64,000 nucleotides of DNA from Gymnorhina tibicen (taxonomy: Eukaryota > Chordata > Aves > Passeriformes > Artamidae): contig VXAZ01003895.1 in NCBI GenBank assembly GCA_013399875.1, positions 27,190-91,189 on the forward strand. The letters are read 5' to 3'. The notes beneath the pieces are model-generated. The model saw nothing but the letters and a program-made list of their open reading frames with translations. It was not told the DNA's origin and ran no database searches. Shown piece after piece: positions 13,203 through 24,496 of this stretch (positions are counted from its first letter, which is position 1; the number at the start of each line of letters is the position of its first letter). Both the position numbers and the translations under genes were made by a program.

Positions 13203-14537
13203 GCTTTGTTAGAGTCTCTCTGTTAATTTTGCACCCCTTCACCTTAATTATATCCTGCCTTTGGGAGAGGGGTGGAACACTGTGGTCCCTGAATACTTAC
13301 TTCTTCCACTGCATTGCACATAAGGGTCTTTGCAAACTGTTTAGTTCCAGTGAAATGCTATATACACGGGTAACTCCCAAAGGAGTTGCTGCAACTTTTT
13401 TAGCATTCTGAATGTGCCTCATCTATCTTTGTCAATCATTAGGTATTTCTTGATCACCATTTTTCTTCCATGTACCTGATTGCTGTAATTATTTCCCCAT
13501 ACTTTTCTTGAGTCAGGTATTACCTCTTTTTAGTTTATGTCATTCATCACCGAAATTTCTAAATACCACAGCAAATAACTTTCTATTTTTATTGCAATAA
13601 GTAGTCATTATGTTTACATGAGAAGAATCCCAAAGCAATCCCAAAACAAACCATAAGCCTGCAAATAGGCAAGAGTTCTTTCTACAGTGGACAAAACATC
13701 CAGAGAAAAATATTAATCTGCTGTCCATTCTCCTTTTCCTCAAAGACTCAGGTTTTATTGCAAAAGTTACTTTAATATAAGATCACTGCATAGTCATGAC
13801 CCTTACTCTATAACATGATTCCTACACAGTAGAATTTTTACAATAATCTGCCTAAGGCACTTGTTTTTTCTCCTCCTTTCTATTCTGCATCCATGTCTGC
13901 TATACTCACTACATGTGCTTAATTTTAAGCCCTGAATTAAGATCCACACGAGGACCATTTAGTTCACAAGTATAACAACTAGGTAAAAATCTCATCATTC
14001 TTAAATTTCAGAGAAAATTGAAAACCTGAATTCAAATTTTCTAGTGGCTTTACAATGTACAATACCAGAAATTCTCCAGAATTCTGAAGGTCATTTTTCA
14101 GGCTCGTTTTTTGTGACTAAATGCAATTTAACTGAATCAGTGGCACTTAGACTAGATGTGTTTTAAGAAACATAGGAAAGAAATTATCTTCATCAAGTTA
14201 TAAAGAGAAAACACATTAAATGATTGAAACCAGGAGACATTTTAGCAAGGCTGAATGCAATTAACAGGGTGACTAGGAACTTCTTTGAAAACTGCCTGGA
14301 GATGCCTACTAGTTTGAATCAAGTAACCTTTTCCTCGTTATGCAGTATTAACCCTGAGTGTTATTTCTGTTAGGAATCCCACTGACTTATTGCAGTGAGA
14401 TAAGCTGTAGAATTTGAACAGCTCCAAATTCTTATAGATGAAAAGGCTTTTCTTAACATACTTACTTAAATGTATGTTGAACACTGACTACTTTGAACTG
14501 CAGTTTCATATCATATTTTCCCTTCCATCTCTTGCAG
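13203..14537. other. unique AT-rich non-coding DNA
   Basis: No gene or known repeat is visible. Frames are 67 codons or shorter. Confidence 0.55.
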
Positions 14538-14588
14538 GACAGTTGTGGGAATTCAAGTAATTGTCTGTCTTTTTTGGACATGCAAAAG
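14538..14588 (+). other. internal-exon candidate (51 bp)
   Basis: A very good acceptor (ATTTTCCCTTCCATCTCTTGCAG region, about 20 nt of pyrimidines, with a CTGAC branch-point-like site about 50 nt upstream) is followed by 51 bp and a consensus donor (AAAAG then GTAAGT). The length is a multiple of three. Frame 0 is open (DSCGNSSNCLSFLDMQK). The frame shifted by one is also open and hydrophobic (TVVGIQVIVCLFWTCK). I recognise neither peptide. No neighbouring exon of the same quality is visible, so this could be a chance pairing or a non-coding exon. Confidence 0.22.
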
Positions 14589-14718
14589 GTAAGTTTGATA
14601 CTAGATTATTTTTACTTGACTGTGACTGACTGTGAAAGGTGAATTACTTGAAATCTACAACAAAAGGGGTCCAAACTCCCTCCGTTTGCCTACTTCCTGT
14701 GAAGTTACCCTTCTCTGG

Positions 14719-15322
14719 TGTGGCGGGTGGACCTTGGCTAACTAACAAGGGTCCATCAAGCCACAATATCACACCACACCCAACAAAACTAAGGGAGAAA
14801 ATTCAACAATAAACTTGTGGGTTGATACAAGGACTGGGATATTACTTACCAATTACCACCATGGGCAAAACAGACTCAGCCGGGAGAAATAAATTGAATT
14901 AATTGCTGATTAATAAGAGAGTAGGATAATGAGAACCAAGACCAAAACTAAAAACACCTCCTTTCTTCTAGGGCTCAACTTCGCTTCCAGCCTCTTTACC
15001 TCCTTCCCCCAAGCAACAGTGTAGGGGCACAGGGAATGGGGGCTGTGGTCAGTCCATTACGCATTGTCTCTGCTGCTCCTTCCTCCTCAAACTCTTCCCT
15101 GCTCCAGCACAGGGTTCCACTAATGGGAGACAGCTCTTCTTGCACTGCCCCAAGCTGGGTCCATCCCACAGGCTTCAGTTCTTCATAAAATGCTCCAACA
15201 CAGAACACAGTCCTTCAGGAAGAGGCTGCTCCAGCATAGGTCCCCTACAATGTCACGAGCCCTGCCAGCGAACCTGCTCCAGCATGGGCTCCTCTCTCCA
15301 CAGGTCCACAGGTACTAACAGG
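14719..15322 (-). mobile_element. truncated ERVL-like LTR, minus strand
   Basis: Reverse-complemented, this matches the full LTR at 42944-44009 over its 3' two-thirds. Shared landmarks are GGAGCAG-containing repeat units, a block reading gagtttgaggaggaaggagcagcagagac, 'gagtctgttttgcccatg', and a 3' end close to CCACCCGCCACA. The left boundary at 14719 is the inverted LTR 3' end (TGTGGCGGGT). The right boundary at about 15322 is a truncation: the LTR 5' portion with its CCAAT and TATA-like boxes is absent. No internal retroviral coding sequence flanks it. Short frames inside it are by-products of the repeat units. Confidence 0.85.
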
Positions 15323-16248
15323 AGCCTTGCTGTCAGTCTGTTAATATTTACTGCTCTGAAACGCCGAGGCAGGTTTGCTTTCAATTGCCTTACTTATTCT
15401 TGAATGAATAGAACATTAAATTTTTTTTTTGGTTAAATGTTTCTATCCCGGGAGGATGTTTGTTTTCCAGAAGTCTATAAGATATATATTATAAAGATTC
15501 TATATACCAAATACCGTAAGTACACTTTGTGATAATTAAACTGCAGCCATGGGATGGGTAGAATACATATTAAACATTTATTAAAATCTTGAAAGGAGAG
15601 ATGTAGAAGATACACCCAATGGTTCATGTAATTATTTGGAAATTACTCATTAGGTTACATCACAAATCTTTGTTGCTTTAATAAGGAAGGCTTTCCTTCC
15701 TTGAATCTCTTAGAGCCTGTATCTCTATCAGCAGTACCTTTTCCTTTTTTTTTCTCCTTTTCTTTAACATTTTGAGAGAGAAGAGAAATTTTAATACATT
15801 TTTTATTAAAGATGGTGGTCTCACTGCAATGCTTTAGAATGATGCTTTATTGTCATGAGATATATTCATTTAATTTGAGGGAAAACTCTTCAGCAAGAAT
15901 TCAGAATATGTGATATGGATCCCCATCCTGAATGGGAACATAGTAACTAAGGACACACAAAGAACATATCATTCCTATGGGTAAACCTATATTTCCTCTG
16001 GTTATTCTACTTTTTGACAGAGCAGCTGTCATATGATGCTGATATTCTGAGCTGGGAAAATGAAGTTCTTTGTGGCTGTCTCATGAGAGAGGTTTTTATA
16101 CTGAGTAGACCTAAGAAAATATTTTTACTACGATTCCTATTTTCCCTGTCTGCTGTAGGATGTCTTCTACTGATGGGCTCAATATTCATAATATCCTTCT
16201 TCCTTTCTTAAGTCTTCCTTTCTTTGTAGGCTTTCTTTTCCAGAGAGT
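15323..16248. other. unique AT-rich non-coding DNA
   Basis: No gene or known repeat is visible. T-rich runs occur near 15420 and 15740. Confidence 0.55.
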
Positions 16249-16310
16249 GGACCACATGAACTTTTGAGGTCCGTTCTAACCTGGGCTGATCTACGGTTTT
16301 GTGATTCTAA
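16249..16310 (+). mobile_element. CR1 LINE 3' tail, plus strand
   Basis: About 60 bp read as a diverged CR1 3' end: gaggtccgttctaacctgg, then a degenerate terminal octamer region ending in tgtgattcta. Only the extreme 3' end is present, consistent with severe 5' truncation. Confidence 0.7.
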
Positions 16311-19300
16311 GTTTGAAGGACAACTACAATAACTTGGACAAGAATTTGGACAGACAGTGCCATTACCTGAAGATCAGATGCAGTATTTGAAAGAACCTAG
16401 TAGAGAAATGCCCCTGGAGGAGAAGGTGAAAGGAGGCTCTTAGATGTCAGTCAATCGATCTTTAGGACCTACCATGGGGTTGCATTTGCTTAAGTGTTAG
16501 ATCTAAAGTTAGCAGTACGAAAACAGACTGGTCAAGATACTGGATCAGGAGGTATTTGACAACAGACAAGAACGGTGGGCCAAAAAGACACAGAATTTCA
16601 ATGGGGCATAGTAAAAGAGGTGTACGGCAGGAAGACACTGACTTAGCAATACCATTGCTAGAGAATGCATGTTTAAAAGGCCGGTTATCTGATGCTCGGT
16701 TATCTGATGATTTGAACTGGTCATCCTGTAGATGTAGGGAGCTTATTTGTATCCAAATACCTTCAGTAATTTTTCCTCTCAGCAGATAATCCTAGCACTC
16801 TGTGTAGAAACTGGAAGATGGGGAGAGGTAGCAAGATAGCTTATGACTTCTGCTGTTTGGGTGCCTGCCTGCCCACTCCTTTCACAAGCATTTCCCTGTG
16901 GCAAGCAGCTCCCTGAAAGCTGGTAAAAGGCTTTGAACTGTTTTACAAAACGCAGTTGGCAGAGGAAAAGTGCTTTCCATCAAGAAAGCTGGAGCACCGT
17001 GTTTTCCCAGCTGCTCTGAGGCACCATATGTTTGCAGCATGGCTACTAATGCTACTTTTATTTCTTCAGGAGACATTACAGATGTAAGTCTCTGTAGCGA
17101 TAACTGTATGAGGATAAGCAAACTGCTGGTATGTGGCAGTATTTCACTGGGGTTAATGACAGGGTCAGCCCTGTCAAAGCAGCTGACACAAGAGTGCCTT
17201 GAGGAATATGGAGATCATGACCATCAGTACGACCAGTTTCATTTGACACTGTAAGACCTTGGGAGCAAGACTCTCTGGCTTGGTCAGCACAGTAACTGAG
17301 AGTCAGCTGACCAGAATACTAGAAGGATGTTCTTCCAATGGCATTTTAGAAGTTGCCATTGCAATTTTTGTTAACAATAATTGGAATTTAGCACAGTGAA
17401 ATCACATGGTGTATAACTAACCATATTTGCCTTGCCCATGTTTCCAGACCTTTACTGGAATGGCTGTTTGTTAAGCACTCAAACCACTCAAACTTCACAT
17501 TCCTCAAGGTGTGAAGATACACTTTTCTGTCCCAACTAGCAGTCCAGAAAATAAACAGGAATTCACAACACTAGATGGGGAATAAGGTGCTGAGCAAATG
17601 CAGGTCAGGATCTGTTTCAGAGCTCTCCCTGGGGGCTGGCAGGATGACAATCACCAAGAAAAAAAAAAGTGACTAGCCAAGCATGTGGGAGAGTCAGGGT
17701 GAATGGCAGTTGCTTAGGGTTTGAAAAGGAAAACAGCCAGAAAAATATAAGACAAAAACAACAGTGTGCTGCAAGGAGTGTTGACAAAAATCTCTCTAAA
17801 ACTTGCCATAAAAACAGACACATGAATCTACTCTACTGGCAGGCTTTGAGACATTCTTATATAGTGTAACATGAAGAGGCCAGATGTCATATTATGATTA
17901 GAGACTTGCAGTCAATGGAAGGGCTAAAAATAATATGATACTGAAAGAGTATGGGGAGAGTTACCTAGAGGAAGGGAAATTGGCCAACGTTTTAAAGTTT
18001 CAAGGCTCTGTTTTCCAGAATGATAGTGGCAGGGGAGTCCACATCCATTTCTTCTATAGATCCTCAGTGAATTATGGCAATGATTCAAAACTGCTTTAGA
18101 CTATTACTCATCTTTCATTGACTTGGCTGCAGTTACAATCAGGAATTGGGGCTTGGTGAAGTGCAGCACTAATGCTCTGTTCTGCTTCCTACAGAAGTCA
18201 AACACAGTTCTGTCTTTTAATCTATTTGTATGTCAGACCTCCAGTAAACATCCTGGGACAAGGGCTGGGCTTGCTGCAGTCTGAGTAATTCTGGATAAGG
18301 AGAAAGAAAAATAGGAAAGAGGAAGGCAACTTTGAGGAGCCAGCACAGAAGCACTTATGCAGGAACAGGCTTGCAGTGCACAGTGGATAAACCCACCTTC
18401 TACATGATGCAAATTAAACACCTAATTTTCAAGATGGATAGCAGTCAGGAAACTCTTCGCCAGCCACAGTAGTGCCTGGTAGCGTCACCTCACCAAGTTA
18501 GTCCCTGTAGACTACAGCTGTTGAACAGGCATACACTGTCATCTCAGAGTGACCAGAGCTATGAATGATGATGACAAGAAACCAGGAGCCAGTATAGTAG
18601 TGTTATCATAAAATAATAGTATTTTGTGTAATAAAAGTAACATTCAGATTTGAGTGGGAAATGTGGAATTTCAGGTCATGCTGGACTAGATTTCTAAAAA
18701 TCAGTGAGGTTCTCATAAAAGGCGAACAGTAAGCAAAGTGAATCAGAGATGTTTTTCTTCATTTTATAGTAGGGTTACCTTGGTATGAAGAACGGAACTG
18801 AAAACAGAAAACAAGCAAACAAACCAACCAATGCCCACGCCGTTTTTCCTTTAACATTAAGTAGTGATGTGGCTACATGGCTGGTGGGATCACTCCTTCG
18901 TGGGATGACAGGACCAACATCAGTATTTGCTGCCATGAAGTCCTACAGCTGACACAGATATTCAGTGGGATGAGGAAAACTTCAGAGAGCTTACTGGTAT
19001 GGAATTATGTGAAAGAGAGAAGAAGGTTCCTGGATTGCTCTGCATGGATTATATTGGTGCCATAGTATCTGATCTAGTCAGCAATCCAGTTGAGACGTAG
19101 GTACTGTGCTTCATGACAAGGATTCATCATCAGAATGTGCCAAACACTCAATCAATAGATTGTGAATATGTCTGAAAGTACCAAAATAGTGTGCATTGTA
19201 AAATATTGTGGCTGAGTAAATTTAGTAATGATGGACTTCATCTATCAGATAAAGACTAAGAAAAAAACCCCCACCAATTCTTTAAATTGTGTATTGACCA

Positions 19301-21098
19301 ACTGAACTTACTAAACACGAGGAAAACAAAAAATTAATGTTGTCTAAGCGTAATATCAATCTATGTATATGGTGCATTTCAGATATATGGCAAATGGTTA
19401 GCCCTCAGAAGTAAGAGATCCAGTGAGAGACTTATGATCTGAGACACAGCAGAATAAAATGTTGAGAAATTGGGTAGTGGACTTTTTTGCTCAACGTAGA
19501 GGAGAGGAAACAAACCTGAGGAGACACATGGCCCAGCTTTTCAGCTCTGTTAATCATTTATGGTCATTCGATAAGACACATGACTGCTTGGCTACATGCA
19601 TATGATCATAAAGCTGCAGACTGCAATAGAGCCACACCTTAGTTTCTGTCATTCAGTGTTTGATTGTCTGAGTCAAAGTCTGTGAAGACAAAGCTAGTCA
19701 TACAGAAATGTGGGTTTTCCTCAATCCATTTTCTGATGAGATTTTTATTTGCTTGTCCTTTCAGACTGGCTAAAGTAAGTATTTTGAAATTGTTCCTCTT
19801 TATTACATATATTAACTGACCGAGAAAAACAAACAAACAAATAATGAAACATAAACTCATGTATTTACAGTGAATTACGATTAAGAGGTATCCATGCCTA
19901 CCAGAAAGACTTAATTACAGTGTTGAAGCAATTAGACCCTTCATCTTTACTTTTGCTTAAAAAGCTAAAATTCAGTGTGAAAATCATGGGCTTCCATTGC
20001 AGCTGCAAAAGAACAAAGCACTGAAAAACGAAACACCAATATATACCTACCACATATATAAAAAAAACTCGAATAGAATATACCAAACATGTTGAGCACA
20101 ACCATCAATAAATACAACCTCTTACCAGGATGAAAATCTTACTACATTGTCTATAAAATCTTCATATGCAAATTATCTTTTAAGTCAGCTTGGGGGAAAG
20201 TAGAAAGTAGGAGCTACTTTTACATTAAAGTATAATTAATTTGAACTTAAAAACATCCTCCAGGCAATAAGGGGTGTGGAATAAGTTTCAGTGAAAGACT
20301 TAAAAGTTCAGCTGTTTCTATGCCAGAATTTTAAACGTTCTGAAACCAACAAGGCTTAAGCACTTGCCAACAGAAAGTGACAGGGAAGTACCTTCTCCAA
20401 ATTAAGTCATTCAGAAAACTAGGAGCTGCAAACTGTTCATGTAGAAATTGAGACTAAGCTTTCCCAAAGACCCCTGCAAGCAGTACTTTGAGCTCAAAAG
20501 AAATGAGATTTACTTTTCCTATTTAAAAAGTTATCCTTAAAAACTAAAGTTAATGTTCTTACAAACATACTCTTTGGGGGCCTATTCCCAAAAATGAGTC
20601 TCTTAAGTATAGAGGAAGAAAGGATGTAAAAAATACCTTTTTCTCCCTAGGTCCTCTTTAATTTATGTTCATAGCTCAAGGATTAGGGATATCATCTTTT
20701 TTTCCCCCACATAGCTGAATGCCACCCTGATTTCAGGCTACTGTTGCTATAGGAGTGATTGTGAAGAAGCTTCTCCCTGTGCTTTTCTCACCTCTTAGTT
20801 TCTCTGATGCAATAAAATTGCCTGAACATAGAAGAAAGTACACAATAATACCTTAAGCAGATGAAGTAAGGCTGCATGTATGTTTTAGAATTTTCTTCTC
20901 ATCGACACTAATTGCTTTGCATGATGCTGATTTTATACTGCAGTTTTTGAAGTACCCTTTAGCAGCACTGTGGTTACATGGGTATGTCCACAATTTACAA
21001 GGGGGAGATTGTCAAAATACACTTTCAATTTATTGTTTTCAGTAAATTAACTTAAAATATTACACAGGGATTCTTTGGTAATGTGTTTCTTCTGATCT
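16311..21098. other. unique non-coding DNA
   Basis: No gene or known repeat is recognisable. There is a partial tandem duplication of CGGTTATCTGATG near 16683-16710. A 14-bp gap lies between a strong acceptor and a strong donor at 17070-17083 (see findings). Frames of up to 94 codons at 16970-17254 have no recognisable domain. Confidence 0.55.
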
Positions 21099-21269
21099 TG
21101 ACAAGAAGTTCAACATGAGCCAGCAATGTGCCCTTGCAGCCCAGGCCAGACTGGATGGGGCTGAGAGCAACCTGTCTAAGTGAAAGAGTCCCTGCCCATG
21201 GCAGGGGCATTGGAACCAGATGATTTTTAAATGTCCCTTCCAACCCAAACCACTGTATGATTCTATGAC
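21099..21269 (+). mobile_element. CR1 LINE fragment with internal deletion, plus strand
   Basis: The left part matches CR1 coding-end sequence (gttcaacatgagccagcaatg then tgcccttgcagcccag). It jumps directly to the 3' segment (ggccagactggatggggct, then cctgcccatggcagggg, tcccttccaacccaaacca) and ends in the canonical ATTCTATGA tail. The jump indicates an internal deletion relative to a standard CR1. Confidence 0.9.
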
Positions 21270-23855
21270 TTCAGAACTTTGTATTTCAACTGTTTTAAAT
21301 AGCACACTCTAATAAATACATTTTGAGACAACTCTAGCACGTTTTGGTTTCAAAACCTGAGGCTTAATGTTAACAGTTTACATAACATTCTACAAACACA
21401 GAGACACTAATTATGTAGATAATGTAAGGTGAATAACTGAATCAAGATTATGACCTGTAGAAAATATGATTTGCTTTATAAATATAGGAAGGCTAGCTTT
21501 CAGAGTAACAGTGACATGCTAGTGATAATGATGAGTAATAGTGGGAACCTAGTGAGACCTAGAAAAGTAAATTTTCAGTGAAGAGAGATGGTGCTATAAA
21601 AGCCCAGGGCACCAGCTTTCAGTGTGTAAATTCACTGTGCTGACTCTCAGCTGTTAGAAGTCCACAGGTACTGTACAGAAATTAGATGAATTGTTACAGC
21701 AGGGTGTTTTAGGCCACGTGTTATTTTTTACATTGTGTCCCTGCTGCCCAGATGTAAAGGAACCTGCAGATAAGTCATGTAATATGCAATATGTAACTGG
21801 GTAGATCTTGTGATATGTAAAAACACAAGAAATATAAAAAAATCAGCTAGGAGATCAATCCCAAGGAAAAAAACAAAGTACTATAACTTGATTATCCTAA
21901 AATTAAGAAAAATAAGCAATGTTCAAAGCTTTACTTGGAAAAATCTGAATTAGGTTATTTTACACCTGCTGGCACAAACATGTTTTTATTGATGAAGTTT
22001 TGGTGCATTTAGGCAAGATTCTTCCAGAATGAGAAAATTAACTAATAAAAAAAAAATTATGTTCTTTATTTCTGATGCAAAGGCTCAGTTTTGAAAAGCT
22101 GGAGCATGCTCTCTCCTGTCCCTGCGACAAAGCTGAAAAGAAATCATAAAATCTTTACTGGGCAAACTCTGTTTTGTTACTTCACGCTGTCACTGTTCTA
22201 TTGAAGCTTTCTTTTTTCCGGTGTAGGGCGACCATGTACTAACGTTGCTTCATGCTGTTGGAGTCTGTGTAGCTTTTCAGCTTCTGTTTGAAGTACTATC
22301 TGATGTCCCTTTTCCCTCTTCTCACTTGTGTCATTTTACTACTATTCTCCTCAAAGAGACACTTGTCTCTTGATCACTCCTTTAGGCACATGTCAGAAAA
22401 GTGAAGAAGGGAAGGCCTGTGAAAACTGACATGCTGGATATTTGCTTATATCCCTGCCACTGAAGAGCATGCTCTCAGAGTTACCTGAATCAGTTTTATT
22501 ATCCAAAATTCTTTGCTCCACAGGTAAGTCAGAGGCATGGAAGTGCACCTGCATTTGTGCAGGCATGTTTGCATATAACCAATTTAGGTTGGCAGATAAA
22601 ACTGACCCACTTCTAGGCTAAACACCCAGTTAAAAGCAGAAATAATCATTTGACTAGTAAAGTGTTAAAGCAGAAAGCTGCAGAAAGTCTTTTACATGCT
22701 AATCTGGAACACAGGCAGAATGTTTGCAGAAATACTTAGAATTGGGTCAAAAAAGGGCCATTAAGCAAGTAGAAGCTTCACTATGAGTTACTTATTGGAA
22801 CAACAGATAAACAGGAAAAGGAATGAACTTTATCCTAATAAAATGCAAAGCACTAATAACTCTGACTTCAAGCAGATAGACACACTAATGCTTGCAATGC
22901 CCCACCAATGCTCATCAGCTCTGACCTGCAAATGTCTTAACACTGAACCTCTGCCGAGGAGATACTGCCAGGAGAGTCAAGCTGAGTCACATTATGTTCC
23001 AGTCTTCTGAAAGTGAGTACACAGGAAGGAAGCAGTGATAAAGTGACCTAAATTAGAAGCTGAATTTGTGTTTTCTGAAGTGAAAACACAAATTTTCTCT
23101 GTGTGCTAATTTCTACATTTAACTTCAAACCCAACAGACTAAGGATACTCAGATATTACACGGATTAATTAAAAAGAATACTAAGCACCCTTTCCTATTG
23201 AGTATCACATCTGGAATAGTTTGGCACTTCTTGTGCAATATCTCAATTCATATAAACCAGAATAATTCATTCTTTCATGTAGGTATGTTGAAAATTCTGA
23301 ATTTAAAATAAGTAAAATAAGTAAAATTCTTCAATTTTAAACAACATTTAGTTCCTGAAATAAGTAGCTGCAGAAAGGGAAACCTTAGCTAGTTCTCATG
23401 TCGATTTGTTACCTCTGGATAACTTGAAACATGAACAAAATCTGGATAGTGCAGTTTAAGCAGTAGTCTGGATCCTGATTTTCAGATTCAGCCTTTTTGT
23501 TGTTTTGTTTTCTCGTTCGAAAACCCCAACAACTCAGAACTCCCGAAATTCTGTACCTCTTCTGGTCTGGTGCCAACTATTTGAGAGGGCATCTTAGTGA
23601 CTTGGCTGCACTGCTGATCAGCTCTTCAGTGAGCCTGGAAATCTTAGTGATGACACAGAACATTGATGATTTCAAATGAAAGGCTGCTTTCTTTGGTATC
23701 TTTTTGACTGATGTGAAGCAAAACACCTCAGACACAGACCAAGATTTTTTTTCCCAGCTGGTGGCATGATATGTCAGATGTTTGACACACGCATGCCTTT
23801 ACCTCATAATAATTTCTCTATTTTCTCTAAGTTCAAATATATGCATCCTTGAATA
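21270..23855. other. unique non-coding DNA
   Basis: No gene or known repeat is recognisable. A consensus donor (CTCCACAG then GTAAGT) lies at 22523/22524, but the best upstream acceptor (22386) encloses stops in all three frames. Confidence 0.55.
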
Positions 23856-23860
23856 CCTGT
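23856..23860. repeat. target-site duplication CCTGT, left copy
   Basis: The five bases immediately left of the LTR are repeated exactly at 24492-24496, immediately right of it. This is the footprint of retroviral integrase. Confidence 0.85.
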
Positions 23861-24491
23861 TGTCTTGGGGTGATTTTATGGTGTTGTATCCCCTATCACT
23901 GCTCTATGCCCAGACATGAATCCTGTGCCTTTCTGTGCCTTTAAAACTGTGTGCAAGAGAAAGAAAGAAAAAGCCAGGCAAACTTTTCAAAGCAGTTCTG
24001 TGTTCAGGGACACTGATACACACTTCTCTGTGTGCTTCTGCAGCAGTGAGAGCGGAGGAAGCGCCTTTCCTTTTTTTTCCCGAGCTTTTCGGGTTTTTCT
24101 CAGGAGAGAGACAGAGAGTTAAAATTCTTTGCTGTTTAGCCGGCTCGCTAGGTGAGGCAAGAACTTTCCTTGGACTGTTCTGCTCCGATCCGGATCACCA
24201 GCACCGGGAGGCCACGGCCTGGAGGGGCCACACCCCAGCTCCGGAGAGAGAACAGCCACACCTACAGAAGGACGTTGAATTTTACCAGGTTCTCTCCACA
24301 GCAAGTGGTTTTATCATTTAGCATTATTATTCTTTTCCTATGTGTTTGCTAAATAAATAGGTTTTTTCCCCTTTCACTTTCCTCCAAGGAATTTCTTCCC
24401 AAACTTGGTGGGGGAGGTGTGGCTGCAACCTGCCTTCTAGCAGAGGACATTCATTTCGGACATTCCTCCAAATTTGTCTCAAACCAGGACA
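23861..24491 (+). mobile_element. solo ERV LTR, 631 bp, intact ends
   Basis: It begins TGTCTTGGGG and ends CCAGGACA, so the ends are inverted (TGTCtTGG against TGTCcTGG), with TG...CA termini and a perfect 5-bp target duplication. Orientation is plus, judged from an AATAAA polyadenylation signal at 24352-24357 and a TATA-like TTTAAAA at 23940-23946. The LTR is locally GC-richer than its flanks. No gag, pol or env sequence remains on either side, so this is a solo LTR left by LTR-LTR recombination. The 5-bp duplication fits ERVL/ERV3 or some ERV1 families; I cannot name the subfamily. Frames of up to 128 codons inside it are not viral genes. Confidence 0.9.
24352..24357 (+). promoter_or_regulatory. 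LTR polyadenylation signal AATAAA
   Basis: A canonical hexamer sits in the 3' third of the solo LTR, where the R/U5 border is expected. It supports the plus orientation. Confidence 0.6.
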
Positions 24492-24496
24492 CCTGT
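24492..24496. repeat. target-site duplication CCTGT, right copy
   Basis: Exact copy of 23856-23860 on the other side of the LTR. Confidence 0.85.

Noticed and set aside
22387..22523. Acceptor and GTAAGT donor 137 bp apart on the plus strand
   Set aside because: Stops occur in all three frames. Only a non-coding exon would be possible, and no further evidence exists.
23916..24352. Frames of up to 128 codons at 24 kb
   Set aside because: They lie inside a solo LTR, which has no protein-coding function.
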